Positions 49,074 to 58,338 of a DNA stretch of 64,000 nucleotides are shown here, piece by piece. Source of the DNA: Levilactobacillus hammesii DSM 16381 (GTDB lineage Bacteria; Bacillota; Bacilli; Lactobacillales; Lactobacillaceae); contig NZ_AZFS01000046.1 of assembly GCF_001434395.1 (NCBI RefSeq), positions 112,904 to 176,903 of the forward strand, read 5' to 3'. Within the stretch, counting starts at the first letter, position 1, and each line of letters starts with the position of its first letter. Under the pieces are notes generated by a model, which saw nothing but the letters and a program-made list of their open reading frames with translations, searched no databases and had not been told where the DNA came from. Made by a program: the position numbers and the translations under genes.

Positions 49074-50195
49074 ATGATGAAGACTAAATGGCAACACGGT
49101 GCTATGCTGAGTTTGTTTGTGAGTGGCTTATTGCTTGGTAGTGGCGGGATTGTGGGACTGGCAGATGATAAGTCGTCGCCCTATGATTTGAAGATTCAAT
49201 ACTATATTGAGGCAGTAGATGAAGGGACGATGCGTCAAGTTGAACGTCCTTATAAACTAGAGACCCGCAGAGTTATCCCTGGTGAATCTCTGCCAGGAAA
49301 TGCTGAGTTGGGAGCTTTCTTATCCAGTAAGAGGTTCAATGTGAAGGCACCAGCAGCATCGTCAGAAATTTTAAGGTGGACCTATACTGGTGCCAGACGG
49401 CCTGCGAATATTAGTTTGAAATACATCAACAAACAAAATAAGGAAGTCGTCGCTAGTCGAATGACAGGTGAAACTGTCACGGTTGGTGGCAGACTAAATA
49501 TTAATGCGCCCACAGGGTATAAATTGACGAATGCCGATGATGTGAACCGAATTGTGAAATTAGAAAATGAGAAGTGGGAAATATTGGTGGAGTCGTTGTC
49601 GGAACAAACAACTGAGGTACCTACGTCTGAAGAAGCGGGGAAGCCGCAGGGACAACCCAAGCCAAGTGAAAAGCCCGACTCTGATAAAAATCCGCAGTTG
49701 CCGACAGATCCTAATTTAGGACAATCGGTGATCCCGTCTAAGCCGGTGCTCCCAGTTCCCCCCGTCGTGCCAACTTCCCCAGTCTCCAAGCCGACCTTTC
49801 CCATCACGCATCCCGAGTTGGTGGTGCCTGTGGCGCCAGACCCGATTGACGTGTATCCTCCCGTCACGGTGCCGAAACCCCAGGTCATCTACACGCCTGA
49901 AGGTCCAATTAATAGCACGGATTTGGCACACGTCTCAGAAATGGCTGAGCATCCGGTGACGGCCATCGATGGGGGCTCAGCGTCTACGGTACTAAAAGAA
50001 CCAACGAAGACGTCTAAGGAGCATTCAGCGCCCGTGAAAGGGCAAAGCGTTAGCGTCCACACCCCGCGGTTATTAACGACAGGCGCACAGCGACAATTAC
50101 CCCAAACAAGTGAACAAACGACAAACAGGGGTCTATTAGGATTGGCAGCGCTCGCAGGATTGGGGATTATTTCGTTCCGTCGTTTTCGTCACTAA
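49074..50195 (+). CDS. Sortase-anchored surface protein (LPQTSE)
   Basis: This 373-residue cell-wall protein has a signal peptide (about 1-30, ...MLSLFVSGLLLGSGGIVGLA), a region of about 140 residues with MucBP-like strands (ISLKYINKQNKEVVASRMTGETVTVGGRLNI...), a long Pro-rich wall-spanning part (about 185-285, many VPP, PTSP and KP), and the sorting signal LPQTSE (about 342-347) with a hydrophobic helix and RRFRH tail. LPQTxE is the sortase A motif typical of lactobacilli. The ligand is unknown. AAGGGGG precedes ATG 49074, with another ATG in-frame 3 bases on. The promoter shares an element with comFA. Confidence 0.85.
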   Translation: MMKTKWQHGAMLSLFVSGLLLGSGGIVGLADDKSSPYDLKIQYYIEAVDEGTMRQVERPYKLETRRVIPGESLPGNAELGAFLSSKRFNVKAPAASSEILRWTYTGARRPANISLKYINKQNKEVVASRMTGETVTVGGRLNINAPTGYKLTNADDVNRIVKLENEKWEILVESLSEQTTEVPTSEEAGKPQGQPKPSEKPDSDKNPQLPTDPNLGQSVIPSKPVLPVPPVVPTSPVSKPTFPITHPELVVPVAPDPIDVYPPVTVPKPQVIYTPEGPINSTDLAHVSEMAEHPVTAIDGGSASTVLKEPTKTSKEHSAPVKGQSVSVHTPRLLTTGAQRQLPQTSEQTTNRGLLGLAALAGLGIISFRRFRH

Positions 50196-50255
50196 TCACG
50201 GTTAAAACTGTGATAGACTAGTGTCTGGACGAAAAAAAGACGGAGGAATCAACTG

Positions 50256-51812
50256 ATGAAAGACAAACGACAAGTGCAACCAGATCTGACACGACTAAGG
50301 GCCATCTTCTTTGGGGCCCTAGTGGGGCTATTTGCTGGAGCCGTTGTCAGTGTCTTTCGCCTCTTAATTGAGCACCTGTTAATCTTGGTGCAGGGTGTTT
50401 ACGGCTGGCTAGGACAGCATCCCTGGTGGTTGGTTCCGTGGGCTTTACTGATGGTTGGTATTGCCATTCTCATTGGACACTGGGTCAAGCAGACCCCCAT
50501 GATTAAGGGGTCTGGAATCCCGCAAATCGAAGGGCAACTGGCTGGTGAGCTGGATTATGCCTGGTGGCCGGTCCTTTGGAAGAAGTTTGTCAGTGGTGTT
50601 TTAGGTATTGGTTCGGGACTCTTTTTAGGGCGGGAAGGACCCTCTATTCAGTTGGGCGGAACCGTTGCTCAAGGGATTGCCTACCGTTTAGGTTTTACGG
50701 GAACACAACGCCGGTTAGTGATTGCCGGTGGTGCGGCGGCAGGGCTGTCAGCGGCCTTCAACGCGCCCATCGCATCAACGCTGTTTATTTTGGAAGAGGT
50801 TTATCACAGTTTCTCAACGTTAGTTTGGCTAACGGCCTTGACTAGCGCGGTCGTCGCCAATTTTGTTTCCAATGGCATCTTTGGCTTGACGCCCGTGTTA
50901 CATATTAATTATCACCAGGCCCTGCCCTTGAAGTATTACGGCTTGTTACTCATCTTGGGCGTTGGCCTGGGACTGCTGGGGTATGGCTACCAATGGGTGA
51001 CGCTACACGTTGGCGGCTGGTACGCCCAGTTAAAATGGTTGCCGCAACATCTCAATGGCATCGTGCCTTTCTTGGTCGTCATTCCAATTGGCTTGTTATG
51101 GCCACTTACGCTGGGCGGTGGTAACCAGATGATCGTGACCTTTGCTAAGGATACCCCGCTACTATTACCGTTGATTGGATATTTTATTCTACGCTTCTGC
51201 TTCTCAACGGTGAGCTATGGTTCGGGCTTACCCGGGGGGATCTTTTTACCCATTCTAACGTTAGGAGCGTTACTGGGGGCGATTGTGGCGCGGGCCTTTG
51301 TGTTAGTAGGGTGGTTACCCACCATCTTTGTGGCCAACTTTATCATCTACGCGATGGCGGGGTATTTCGCGGGCATCTCGAAGGCCCCCTTCACCGCGAT
51401 TCTGCTGATTACGGAAATGGTCGGGACGCTGCATCACCTGATGCCTTTGGCCGTGGTTGCCATCGTGGCTTATATTACGGTGGACATTCTGGGCGGGGCG
51501 CCAATCTACGAGGCCATGTTACGCCAGCTGGTGAAGCCGGCTGAGGCTAATCGTGATGGCGTGGCCGATCGCGTGGAGTATGCGGTCGGTGAGAACTCCG
51601 GTTTTGACAGTCAACAGGTGCGTGACCTGACCTGGCCGGATGGTTCACTGTTGGTTGCTGTTCGACGGGGCGAACGGGAAGTCATTCCGAATGGTGATAC
51701 GATTATTAAATCGGGCGATACCTTAATTCTTTTCACCTATCGGCACAACCGGGCTTACGTCCGTCAGCAGTTGGCGCAATTGAATAATTCTCCCCATCGC
51801 TTGCTGGATTAA
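50256..51812 (+). CDS. ClC-family chloride channel or H+/Cl- antiporter with TrkA-C domain
   Basis: This 518-residue protein has the ClC pore (about 15-415) and a C-terminal regulatory TrkA-C (RCK-C) domain (about 440-510, VRDLTWPDGSLLVAVRRGEREVIPNGDTIIKSGD). Selectivity motifs GSGIPQIEG, GREGPSIQLGG (with the gating Glu of antiporters) and GGIFLP are all present. Exchange of chloride for protons has been linked to acid resistance. A TrkA-C domain at the end is found in several Firmicute members. ACGGAGG precedes the ATG. Confidence 0.92.
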   Translation: MKDKRQVQPDLTRLRAIFFGALVGLFAGAVVSVFRLLIEHLLILVQGVYGWLGQHPWWLVPWALLMVGIAILIGHWVKQTPMIKGSGIPQIEGQLAGELDYAWWPVLWKKFVSGVLGIGSGLFLGREGPSIQLGGTVAQGIAYRLGFTGTQRRLVIAGGAAAGLSAAFNAPIASTLFILEEVYHSFSTLVWLTALTSAVVANFVSNGIFGLTPVLHINYHQALPLKYYGLLLILGVGLGLLGYGYQWVTLHVGGWYAQLKWLPQHLNGIVPFLVVIPIGLLWPLTLGGGNQMIVTFAKDTPLLLPLIGYFILRFCFSTVSYGSGLPGGIFLPILTLGALLGAIVARAFVLVGWLPTIFVANFIIYAMAGYFAGISKAPFTAILLITEMVGTLHHLMPLAVVAIVAYITVDILGGAPIYEAMLRQLVKPAEANRDGVADRVEYAVGENSGFDSQQVRDLTWPDGSLLVAVRRGEREVIPNGDTIIKSGDTLILFTYRHNRAYVRQQLAQLNNSPHRLLD

Positions 51813-51908
51813 GTGAGCGCGGGACTGGTAAAACCGGCCCGACTATGATAAATTAGGAAGAGTATAGTTAGACCTATTAGACCTATTCGATAGGTAGGAG
51901 GCAAATTT

Positions 51909-52145
51909 GTGTATAATTTTTTAATGACTTGTATTTTAATTGTCAGTGTGTTGATCATTATTGCGGTAATGATGCAACCTGCTAAGACCAATGATGCGTT
52001 GTCCGCTTTATCCGGTGGTGCTGATGACTTATTCGCTAAGTCTAAGCCACGTGGTTTTGAAGCTTTCATGCAAAAGGTCACGGTCGTCTTAGGGGCCCTC
52101 TTCTTTGGACTGGCACTGGCTTTAGTTTATCTATCTTCACACTAG
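51909..52145 (+). CDS. secG: SecG, preprotein translocase subunit
   Basis: This 78-residue protein has two membrane helices (about 3-20 and 55-75) and the SecG loop LQPAKTNDALSALSGGADDLFAKSKPRG-like sequence. The start is GTG 51909 behind TAGGAGG. The leader contains GACCTAT repeated, and ACCTAT/ATAGGT can pair right before the ribosome binding site. Downstream is a carboxylesterase, then rnr and smpB: the secG-est-rnr-smpB order is conserved in Firmicutes. Confidence 0.93.
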   Translation: MYNFLMTCILIVSVLIIIAVMMQPAKTNDALSALSGGADDLFAKSKPRGFEAFMQKVTVVLGALFFGLALALVYLSSH

Positions 52146-52152
52146 AGATTTG

Positions 52153-52189
52153 AGCCGCCTGTTTGTGTCTTGCTACAGGGGGCTTTTTT
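52153..52189 (+). terminator. Terminator of secG
   Basis: AGCCGCCTGT pairs (one mismatch) with ACAGGGGGCT, followed by six T. Two more small hairpins (GGGGGAGTTCCCCC near 52220-52233 and CGTGAGGACTCACG near 52239-52252) lie before the esterase. Confidence 0.75.
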
Positions 52190-52299
52190 ACAGCTAGTGA
52201 TGGGCTGAGAACCAGCCTAGGGGGAGTTCCCCCCAAATCGTGAGGACTCACGAAGTTCACGGAGACTATCTCAGCAATAGCGGAAAGTGGTGGTTTTAC

Positions 52300-53043
52300 A
52301 TGATTCGAAAACCAACCCAGCTCTTCTTTGAGCAGGGACCTCACGCAGTTATTCTGCTGCACGCCTATTCGGGTAGTTCTAACGATATGCGCTTGCTAGC
52401 TCGCCGGCTAGAAAGCGAAAATTACACGGTGCTTGCGCCCATTTTTACGGGGCATGCAACGGGTGATCCCGCCGATATTTTACGCGAGGGATCACCACAG
52501 AAATGGTGGCAAGACACACGTGATGCCATTGCGTCGTTACGGCGACGCGGGTATCAACAGATTGCCATCTTTGGTTTGTCGCTCGGTGGGCTATTTGCCA
52601 CCCGAGCGTTGCAGGCAGATCCCCGGCTGGTGGGGGGCGGAACGATCGCGTCACCCGTGGTTTTTCGCGGGCAGACCCACGTTCCGGAGGCATTTATTCA
52701 AATGGCGCGGACGACTTACCAGCAGCAAAAGCTAGATGCGCCGGAAGTGGCTAATCGCATGGCTTGGATTCAGGAACACCTGCCAGCACAGCTGACGGCG
52801 ATTCAGGCTTTTACGGATACCACAGCAACCCATTTGGATCAGGTTAAGCAACCCGTCTTCATCGCCCAGGGGGATGCCGATCAGATGATCGACCCCCGCT
52901 CAGGTCAATGGTTGGCGGATGCTTATCCCAGCAAACAAGTAGATTTTCATGAGTACGCCGGAGCTGGTCACGTGTTAACGGTCAACTCGGCGCACCATGC
53001 CTTAGAGACGGATATATTGACGTATTTACACACAATCTTTTAA
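52300..53043 (+). CDS. est: Carboxylesterase (alpha/beta hydrolase)
   Basis: This 247-residue alpha/beta hydrolase resembles the Est/YvaK carboxylesterases that sit next to rnr in Bacillus. The oxyanion region is ILLHAYSGSSNDM, the nucleophile elbow GLSLGG, and the acid and base are Asp in GDADQMIDP and His in AGAGHVLT. It hydrolyses short-chain esters in characterised relatives. The ATG at 52300 is chosen because the upstream part of the frame (from 52240) lies in the hairpin region and is not esterase-like. Confidence 0.87.
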   Translation: MIRKPTQLFFEQGPHAVILLHAYSGSSNDMRLLARRLESENYTVLAPIFTGHATGDPADILREGSPQKWWQDTRDAIASLRRRGYQQIAIFGLSLGGLFATRALQADPRLVGGGTIASPVVFRGQTHVPEAFIQMARTTYQQQKLDAPEVANRMAWIQEHLPAQLTAIQAFTDTTATHLDQVKQPVFIAQGDADQMIDPRSGQWLADAYPSKQVDFHEYAGAGHVLTVNSAHHALETDILTYLHTIF

Positions 53044-53062
53044 AAATAACGAGGAATCGATA

Positions 53063-55471
53063 GTGCAAGATAATTTAAAGAGTGATTTAACAGCGTTCTT
53101 CCGGGCACACTCGGACCAGAACTACACAGTAGAAGATATTTCAGATGCCCTGCATTACCACGGCTCAGCAGCTTTTAAGCTGATCGTGCAAGAGCTGGCG
53201 CAACTGGAACGGGACGGCCTCGTTCAAGTGACTGAACACGGCCATTTTCAGCTTGATCCAAGCCAACGGACATTGACCGGGATTTTTCACGGCAATGACA
53301 AGGGCTTTGGGTTCGTGGCTTACGACGAAAACAAGATTGAACCAGATGCCTACATTGCACCTAACAACACGTTACGTGCGTTGAATGGTGACACGGTCAA
53401 GATTGAAATCGTTCGTGCCGGCGACCCCCGGAGCGGTAAAGGTCCCGAAGGTAAAGTCACGGAAATTGTGGAACATCACTACGAACAAGTCGTGGGTGAA
53501 TTCATGCAGACCGATGACGATGCTGGCTATTTAGGCCAAGTTCGTCTGACGGATAAGAAGGTCATGAAGTACAAGTTCTACGTTACCAACGTTGGCTTAA
53601 ACCCAACGCCAGGTGAAGTGGTAACCGCCGAAATTACGGAATACCCTAACGATGCGCATCCAGATGCCATGGTGGGGATTGCCAAGCAAGTCATCGGGAG
53701 TGTGGATGATCCAGGAATTGACATCTTACAGATTGTCTACCAACACAACATCCCATCCGAGTTCCCTGAAGAAGTGATGCAGGCTGCCGATGAGATTCCA
53801 GATCACGTGCTTCCTGAAGAAACTAAGGGCCGTGAAGATATTACGGATCAAGATTTGGTGACCATTGATGGCGAGTCTTCCAAAGACTTGGATGATGCCG
53901 TAACGGTTTGGAAACTAGACAATGGGAACTACCATTTAGGGGTGCACATTGCTGACGTTTCCCACTACGTTCAAGAAGATTCTATCTTGGACAAGGAAGC
54001 CTACAAGCGGGGAACCAGTGTTTACTTGACCGATCGGGTTATTCCAATGTTGCCACGGCGTTTGTCCAACGGGATTTGTTCTCTAAACGAGGGCGAATTA
54101 CGGTTGTGCATGAGCTGTGACATGGAAATTGATCCAGATGGTCACGTGGTTAAGCACCGAATTCACCCATCCGTGATGCGTTCTAAGGCCCGGATGACTT
54201 ACACGGCCGTTAACCAAATTCTGGAAGCACACGATCCCGTAACCATGGACCGTTACAAGGAACTCGTCCCAATGTTTGAACAAATGGGCGAATTGCACAA
54301 GATTTTGGTTAAGCAACGCAAGCGTCGTGGTGCCATTGATTTTGATGACCGCGAAGCAGAAATCATTGTGGATGACAAGGGCCATGCCATTGACGTTAAG
54401 TTACGGACACGGGGGATGGCTGAACGGATGATCGAATCCTTCATGCTGGCTGCCAACGAAACGGTTGCGGAACACTACTTCCGTGCGAAGGCACCATTCC
54501 TGTACCGGGTCCACGAAACGCCAGATGGCGATCGGGTTCGGAGTTTCTTCGAATTCTTAACGGCCTTTGGGATCAACGTTAAGGGTGATCCGAACCACTT
54601 ACGGCCAAAGATGTTGCAAGGTATTCTGAAGCAAGTAGCTGGTAAGCCTGAAGAAGCGATGGTTTCCGTGATGATGTTACGGAGCTTGAAGCAAGCCCGT
54701 TACGCCGATCAGTCCCTGGGTCACTTTGGGTTGGGTGCGGAATTCTACACCCACTTCACGTCCCCAATTCGGCGGTACCCAGATACCATGGTTCACCGGA
54801 TGATCCACTATTACGAGGACCATGGGATCAATGATGCCAGCAAGGAAAAATTTGCCCCAATCTTGGAAGAGATCGGTGTGCACACGTCCGAAGCAGAACG
54901 GCGGGCCATTGATGCTGAACGTGATACCAACGACATGAAGATGGCTGAATACATGGCTGATCATGTTGGCGAAGAATTCGATGCCGTGGTTAGCTCCGTC
55001 ATGAAGTTTGGGATGTTCGTGGAACTGCCAAACACCATCGAAGGGTTAATTCACATCAGTCGGATGCAAGATGACTACTACGAATACGTCGAGAAGTACC
55101 TGGCCTTAGTTGGTCGGAACACGCGGCGGACGTACAAGATTGGCCAAGCCATTCGGGTCAAGGTCATCCACGTTGACAAGGAACAAAGTGAAATCGACTT
55201 CGAGTTACTGAACCCAGAAGATGCCCCCGTCAGTGATCTCTTGCCAAAGAGAGAGCACCGTTCTCGTGGTAGCCGTAATGGTAGCAGCAACTTCCATGGT
55301 CGCAACAACAATCATAATAACAACAGTAATGGGAACCAGCATGGTGGTAACCGCAATGGTAATCACCGTAATGGTAACCAACGATCAACCAATCAACACG
55401 GTAACGGCAACAATCACCGGAGTAATAACAATGGTGGTCAACACCGTAATTCACAGGGTGATCGGCACTAA
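53063..55471 (+). CDS. rnr: RNase R with Asn/Gly/His-rich C-terminal tail
   Basis: This 802-residue 3'-5' exoribonuclease degrades structured RNA and works with SmpB-tmRNA in quality control. It has an N-terminal winged helix (about 1-70), cold-shock domains, and the RNB catalytic domain with TIDGESSKDLDDAV and GVHIADVSHYV (metal-binding Asp cluster), followed by S1 (VVSSVMKFGMFVELPNTIEGLIHIS). The last ~75 residues (from about 728) are a low-complexity tail rich in Asn, Gly, His, Arg and Ser in place of the usual Lys-rich tail. The start is GTG at 53063. smpB follows 15 bases later. Confidence 0.96.
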   Translation: MQDNLKSDLTAFFRAHSDQNYTVEDISDALHYHGSAAFKLIVQELAQLERDGLVQVTEHGHFQLDPSQRTLTGIFHGNDKGFGFVAYDENKIEPDAYIAPNNTLRALNGDTVKIEIVRAGDPRSGKGPEGKVTEIVEHHYEQVVGEFMQTDDDAGYLGQVRLTDKKVMKYKFYVTNVGLNPTPGEVVTAEITEYPNDAHPDAMVGIAKQVIGSVDDPGIDILQIVYQHNIPSEFPEEVMQAADEIPDHVLPEETKGREDITDQDLVTIDGESSKDLDDAVTVWKLDNGNYHLGVHIADVSHYVQEDSILDKEAYKRGTSVYLTDRVIPMLPRRLSNGICSLNEGELRLCMSCDMEIDPDGHVVKHRIHPSVMRSKARMTYTAVNQILEAHDPVTMDRYKELVPMFEQMGELHKILVKQRKRRGAIDFDDREAEIIVDDKGHAIDVKLRTRGMAERMIESFMLAANETVAEHYFRAKAPFLYRVHETPDGDRVRSFFEFLTAFGINVKGDPNHLRPKMLQGILKQVAGKPEEAMVSVMMLRSLKQARYADQSLGHFGLGAEFYTHFTSPIRRYPDTMVHRMIHYYEDHGINDASKEKFAPILEEIGVHTSEAERRAIDAERDTNDMKMAEYMADHVGEEFDAVVSSVMKFGMFVELPNTIEGLIHISRMQDDYYEYVEKYLALVGRNTRRTYKIGQAIRVKVIHVDKEQSEIDFELLNPEDAPVSDLLPKREHRSRGSRNGSSNFHGRNNNHNNNSNGNQHGGNRNGNHRNGNQRSTNQHGNGNNHRSNNNGGQHRNSQGDRH

Positions 55472-55486
55472 GCGAGGTGACAGCAC

Positions 55487-55960
55487 TTGGCTAAACAAAA
55501 GTCGAAGAAGACGCCGGATAACGTGCTTGCGCAAAACCGCAAAGCCCGTCACGATTATTTTGTGACGGAAACGGTGGAAGCGGGGCTCGTGCTTACCGGA
55601 ACCGAGATTAAATCGATCCGGGAACGGCGCATCAATTTGCAAGATGGTTTTGCCCAGATTCGGAACAGTGAAGCTTGGCTGATGAACGTGCACATCAATG
55701 AGTACGTTCAGGGGAATCGCTTCAACCACGATCCACTGCGAAATCGGAAACTGTTATTGCATAAAAAGCAGATTCACCGGCTCGGACTGGCAGCACAGGA
55801 CAAAGGGGTTACCCTAGTGCCACTCAAGGTCTACCTGAAGCATGGTTTTGCGAAGGTTCTCATTGGGGTTGCCCACGGGAAACGGGAATTTGATAAGCGA
55901 GAAACCATTAAACGACGCGAACAGGACCGGCAGATTGCCCGGGTCATGAAGCGGTATTAA
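55487..55960 (+). CDS. smpB: SmpB, tmRNA-binding protein
   Basis: This 157-residue protein binds tmRNA and directs trans-translation on stalled ribosomes. It has the OB-fold signature [47 protein letters not shown] and the basic tail [26 protein letters not shown]. The start is TTG at 55487 behind GAGGTGA. No tmRNA gene is seen downstream. Confidence 0.97.
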   Translation: MAKQKSKKTPDNVLAQNRKARHDYFVTETVEAGLVLTGTEIKSIRERRINLQDGFAQIRNSEAWLMNVHINEYVQGNRFNHDPLRNRKLLLHKKQIHRLGLAAQDKGVTLVPLKVYLKHGFAKVLIGVAHGKREFDKRETIKRREQDRQIARVMKRY

Positions 55961-55969
55961 TGTGAAGGG

Positions 55970-56007
55970 GGTCACCTGAACGGGTAACGGTTCGGGTGAC
56001 CTTTTTC
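55970..56007 (+). terminator. Terminator of the rnr-smpB unit
   Basis: GGTCACC-GAAC pairs with GTTC-GGTGACC, followed by five T. Confidence 0.88.
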
Positions 56008-56196
56008 TGTGTTGACGGACAGGTCGGTTTCCTCAGAGCGAAATCCTCAAAATCCGAAAGATTGTAAAGGGCGCTGAACTAACGGCAGGCGTGAGCTAGT
56101 TCGCCGAAAAAGCGGTCTTATGAATTTGCCGATAAAGGCTTCAGAACACGGTTCTGGAGCTTTTTTAGTGTCATATTTTTGAAAAATGCGTGACAC
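56008..56196 (+). ncRNA. Possible small RNA ending at an intrinsic terminator
   Basis: No coding frame is convincing. GGC-GAACTA pairs with TAGTTC-GCC (56070-56105), then GCTTCAGAAC/GTTCTGGAGC with six T forms a terminator at 56138-56166 that has no gene of its own upstream. A further hairpin, GTGTCA/TGACAC with inner ATTTTT/AAAAAT, lies at 56168-56196. No clear promoter is seen (only a TTGACG near 56014), so the RNA is a suggestion. Confidence 0.35.
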
Positions 56197-56207
56197 GAGC
56201 AAAATCG

Positions 56208-56236
56208 TTGGTGAAACTAGTTGTGGATGCTATCCT
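56208..56236 (+). promoter_or_regulatory. Promoter of the first BspA-like gene
   Basis: TTGGTG, 17 bases, TATCCT, 68 bases before the start codon. Confidence 0.6.
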
Positions 56237-56304
56237 GTAATAGCTGAAACTAGATCCGACAATCGGGGCGATTCTTGAGAAAAAATGACCAAGGAGGAGA
56301 AACT

Positions 56305-58071
56305 ATGAAACGACTGGCAATTGGGCTGTTGACGGTATTTTTAGTTGGGGTCGGTCAGCCCTTGTTCACCATGACGGGGGTGGTGGCAAAAGCCCAAGTT
56401 ACGGCAACGGCCAGTAACACAAAAAGGGCGGTTAGTAATGAAAACGATGCCATTATCACGAAGGGAAAATTTGGTACCGTTGATTTTTATCTCACGGCTG
56501 CGGGGGACTTGCACCTGGGGCCAGGTCGCTTTCCTGATCACGTGAGCACACCAGATGATTTGGGACGCGGTCAGCTGATTAGTGCCGTTACCAAGGCTTA
56601 TTTTAATCGGCCTAATATTACATTGAATAATTTGCAGACGGTTACAAAATTGGTTACCCGTGTTATTTTGGATGGTCCCATTCAAGCGGCAGTTAACGCG
56701 AGTCATACTTTTTCGCGACTAAATGCGGTTACGACGTACGTGAATCTGGATCAGCTGGATACCAGTCAGACGGAAAATATGGCTGCCATGTTTTCCGAAA
56801 ACGCATACGTGACGCAGCTAGATGTTTCTCATTTTGATACGCGTCGCGTGACAGACATGAATATCATGTTTTCCTCGATGAAGCGGGTACTGGAACTGGA
56901 CGTCTCGCACTTTAACATGGACAACGTGAAGAATGTAAATAGTATGTTTTCCGGAACAGCGGCGTTAAAACAAATCGATTTTTCAAGAGGGACTTTTGCG
57001 GTCACGGAACAGGCGAGTCAGATGATTGCTAAATCAGGGGTCGAGCGACTAAATCTGCCACTTTTTGAGGCACCAGGGAAAAGCAACAATATGCTCTATG
57101 CAGCTGACAGCCTGTCGCAGTTGACGTTAGGGCCCAAGGCACAACAGGAAAAAGTTTATAGTCTGAAAAACGCACCCAAAAATGCACAATACACGGGGGT
57201 GTGGCAAATTGTGGGGACGGGAACCGTGGACAATCCCTTAGGGGAAAAATTTAGCACAGGATCTGAAATCGGAAAGATTGATCCCGACCGAGAGATTACC
57301 CAAGCAGAAACCTATGTCTGGGAGCCCGTCAATCGGATCATTCCCCCGGTAACCCCACCACCCGTGACGACTGCGCAGCCCGTGACGGTGCGTTATTTGG
57401 ATGAGCGGTCACAACCATTGGCACCAGCTCATCGGCTAACTGGCGAGTTAGGTACGGCCTATCGTGCGTCCGCCATGGCATTTTCTGGTTATCGCTTAGC
57501 TAAGACCAGTGGACAGGTCGCGGGAACCTTCACGACCGAAGCGCAACAGGTGACCTTCCACTACGAACCGGATCTGGTCACTGGGGGAGATGGTGATGGG
57601 ATTGCACCAATCTCAACCGTCGTTTATGCGACGAAAAAGGTCGGTTTATATCGGCATAAAGATTTTTCCGCCAAGACCCGTCAGCATTGGTATGCCAAAC
57701 AAAAGCGGACGAACCGTCCCATGTTTGTAGTCACAGGCTTCGCCACCTCCAAGAACGGACACCTGCGCTACCGCGTGCGCGATGTCAATCATCGGTCCAA
57801 AACGGCCGGCAAGGTGGGGTATTTGACGGCTAACCGAAGCTATGTGCAGTCGGTCTATTACGCGACCAAACAGTCGCGTATTCGCGTCCTCAATCCCAAG
57901 GGAGTTAATAGTTACCGGCAAGTAGCCCTTAAAGGAAAACAACGGCACTATCGACAAGGCACCACTTTACGAATTAAAAAAATTGTTAAGTATCGTAAGA
58001 CCACGCGCTTCGTCCTCACTACGGGTGACTATGTAACAGCTAATAAAAAGCTCGTGATTATTGCACAATAA
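56305..58071 (+). CDS. Secreted BspA-like protein with MucBP-like and basic C-terminal (DUF5776-type) repeats, copy 1
   Basis: This 588-residue secreted protein has a signal peptide (about 1-30), a BspA/DUF285 leucine-rich region (about 148-232, units such as LDTSQTENMAAMF and LDVSHFDTRRVTDMNIMF), a short Pro linker, a MucBP-like domain (about 358-421, VTVRYLDERSQPLAP...VTFHYEP) and a strongly basic C-terminal region of two repeats (about 438-588, YATKKVGLYRHKDFS...VRDVN...GYLTAN) resembling DUF5776. There is no LPxTG signal, so attachment is probably by the basic repeats binding wall polymers. AAGGAGGAGA precedes ATG 56305. The next gene is its paralogue. Confidence 0.8.
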   Translation: MKRLAIGLLTVFLVGVGQPLFTMTGVVAKAQVTATASNTKRAVSNENDAIITKGKFGTVDFYLTAAGDLHLGPGRFPDHVSTPDDLGRGQLISAVTKAYFNRPNITLNNLQTVTKLVTRVILDGPIQAAVNASHTFSRLNAVTTYVNLDQLDTSQTENMAAMFSENAYVTQLDVSHFDTRRVTDMNIMFSSMKRVLELDVSHFNMDNVKNVNSMFSGTAALKQIDFSRGTFAVTEQASQMIAKSGVERLNLPLFEAPGKSNNMLYAADSLSQLTLGPKAQQEKVYSLKNAPKNAQYTGVWQIVGTGTVDNPLGEKFSTGSEIGKIDPDREITQAETYVWEPVNRIIPPVTPPPVTTAQPVTVRYLDERSQPLAPAHRLTGELGTAYRASAMAFSGYRLAKTSGQVAGTFTTEAQQVTFHYEPDLVTGGDGDGIAPISTVVYATKKVGLYRHKDFSAKTRQHWYAKQKRTNRPMFVVTGFATSKNGHLRYRVRDVNHRSKTAGKVGYLTANRSYVQSVYYATKQSRIRVLNPKGVNSYRQVALKGKQRHYRQGTTLRIKKIVKYRKTTRFVLTTGDYVTANKKLVIIAQ

Positions 58072-58083
58072 TTTTGATTTGGG

Positions 58084-58108
58084 GCTGCCAGTGATGGCAG
58101 CTTTTTTT
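58084..58108 (+). terminator. Terminator of the first BspA-like gene
   Basis: GCTGCCA-GTGA-TGGCAGC followed by seven T. Confidence 0.92.
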
Positions 58109-58338
58109 ATGGAATGCCACTATTCGGGATAAGAACGGCAAAGACGGTGATGCGTCTGAAACGCGGCCCAATGCCATCTAATGAATTTTCTTCACAAACA
58201 AAAATAGCAAGAGCTAATCATTTAAATAACATGGTTATCGTGTTATCATATGATTGATAGAATGGTTGAAACAATAAACGATTCACTATCAACTCAGAAG
58301 AAATAGGCTTCCCTATTTAGCAGAGAGGAGGAACTGTC

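Noticed and set aside
49382..49931. Minus-strand frames of 168 and 71 codons opposite the LPQTSE protein
   Set aside because: Both are reverse shadows of the Pro-rich repeat coding sequence; no ribosome binding site.
55221..55565. Plus-strand frame rich in Met, Thr and Val inside the rnr tail and smpB
   Set aside because: It is a shadow of the low-complexity Asn/Gly tail coding sequence; no initiation site and it overlaps two real genes.
55961..56304. tmRNA (ssrA) next to smpB
   Set aside because: Searched by eye for the tRNA-like ends and the tag frame; neither is present.
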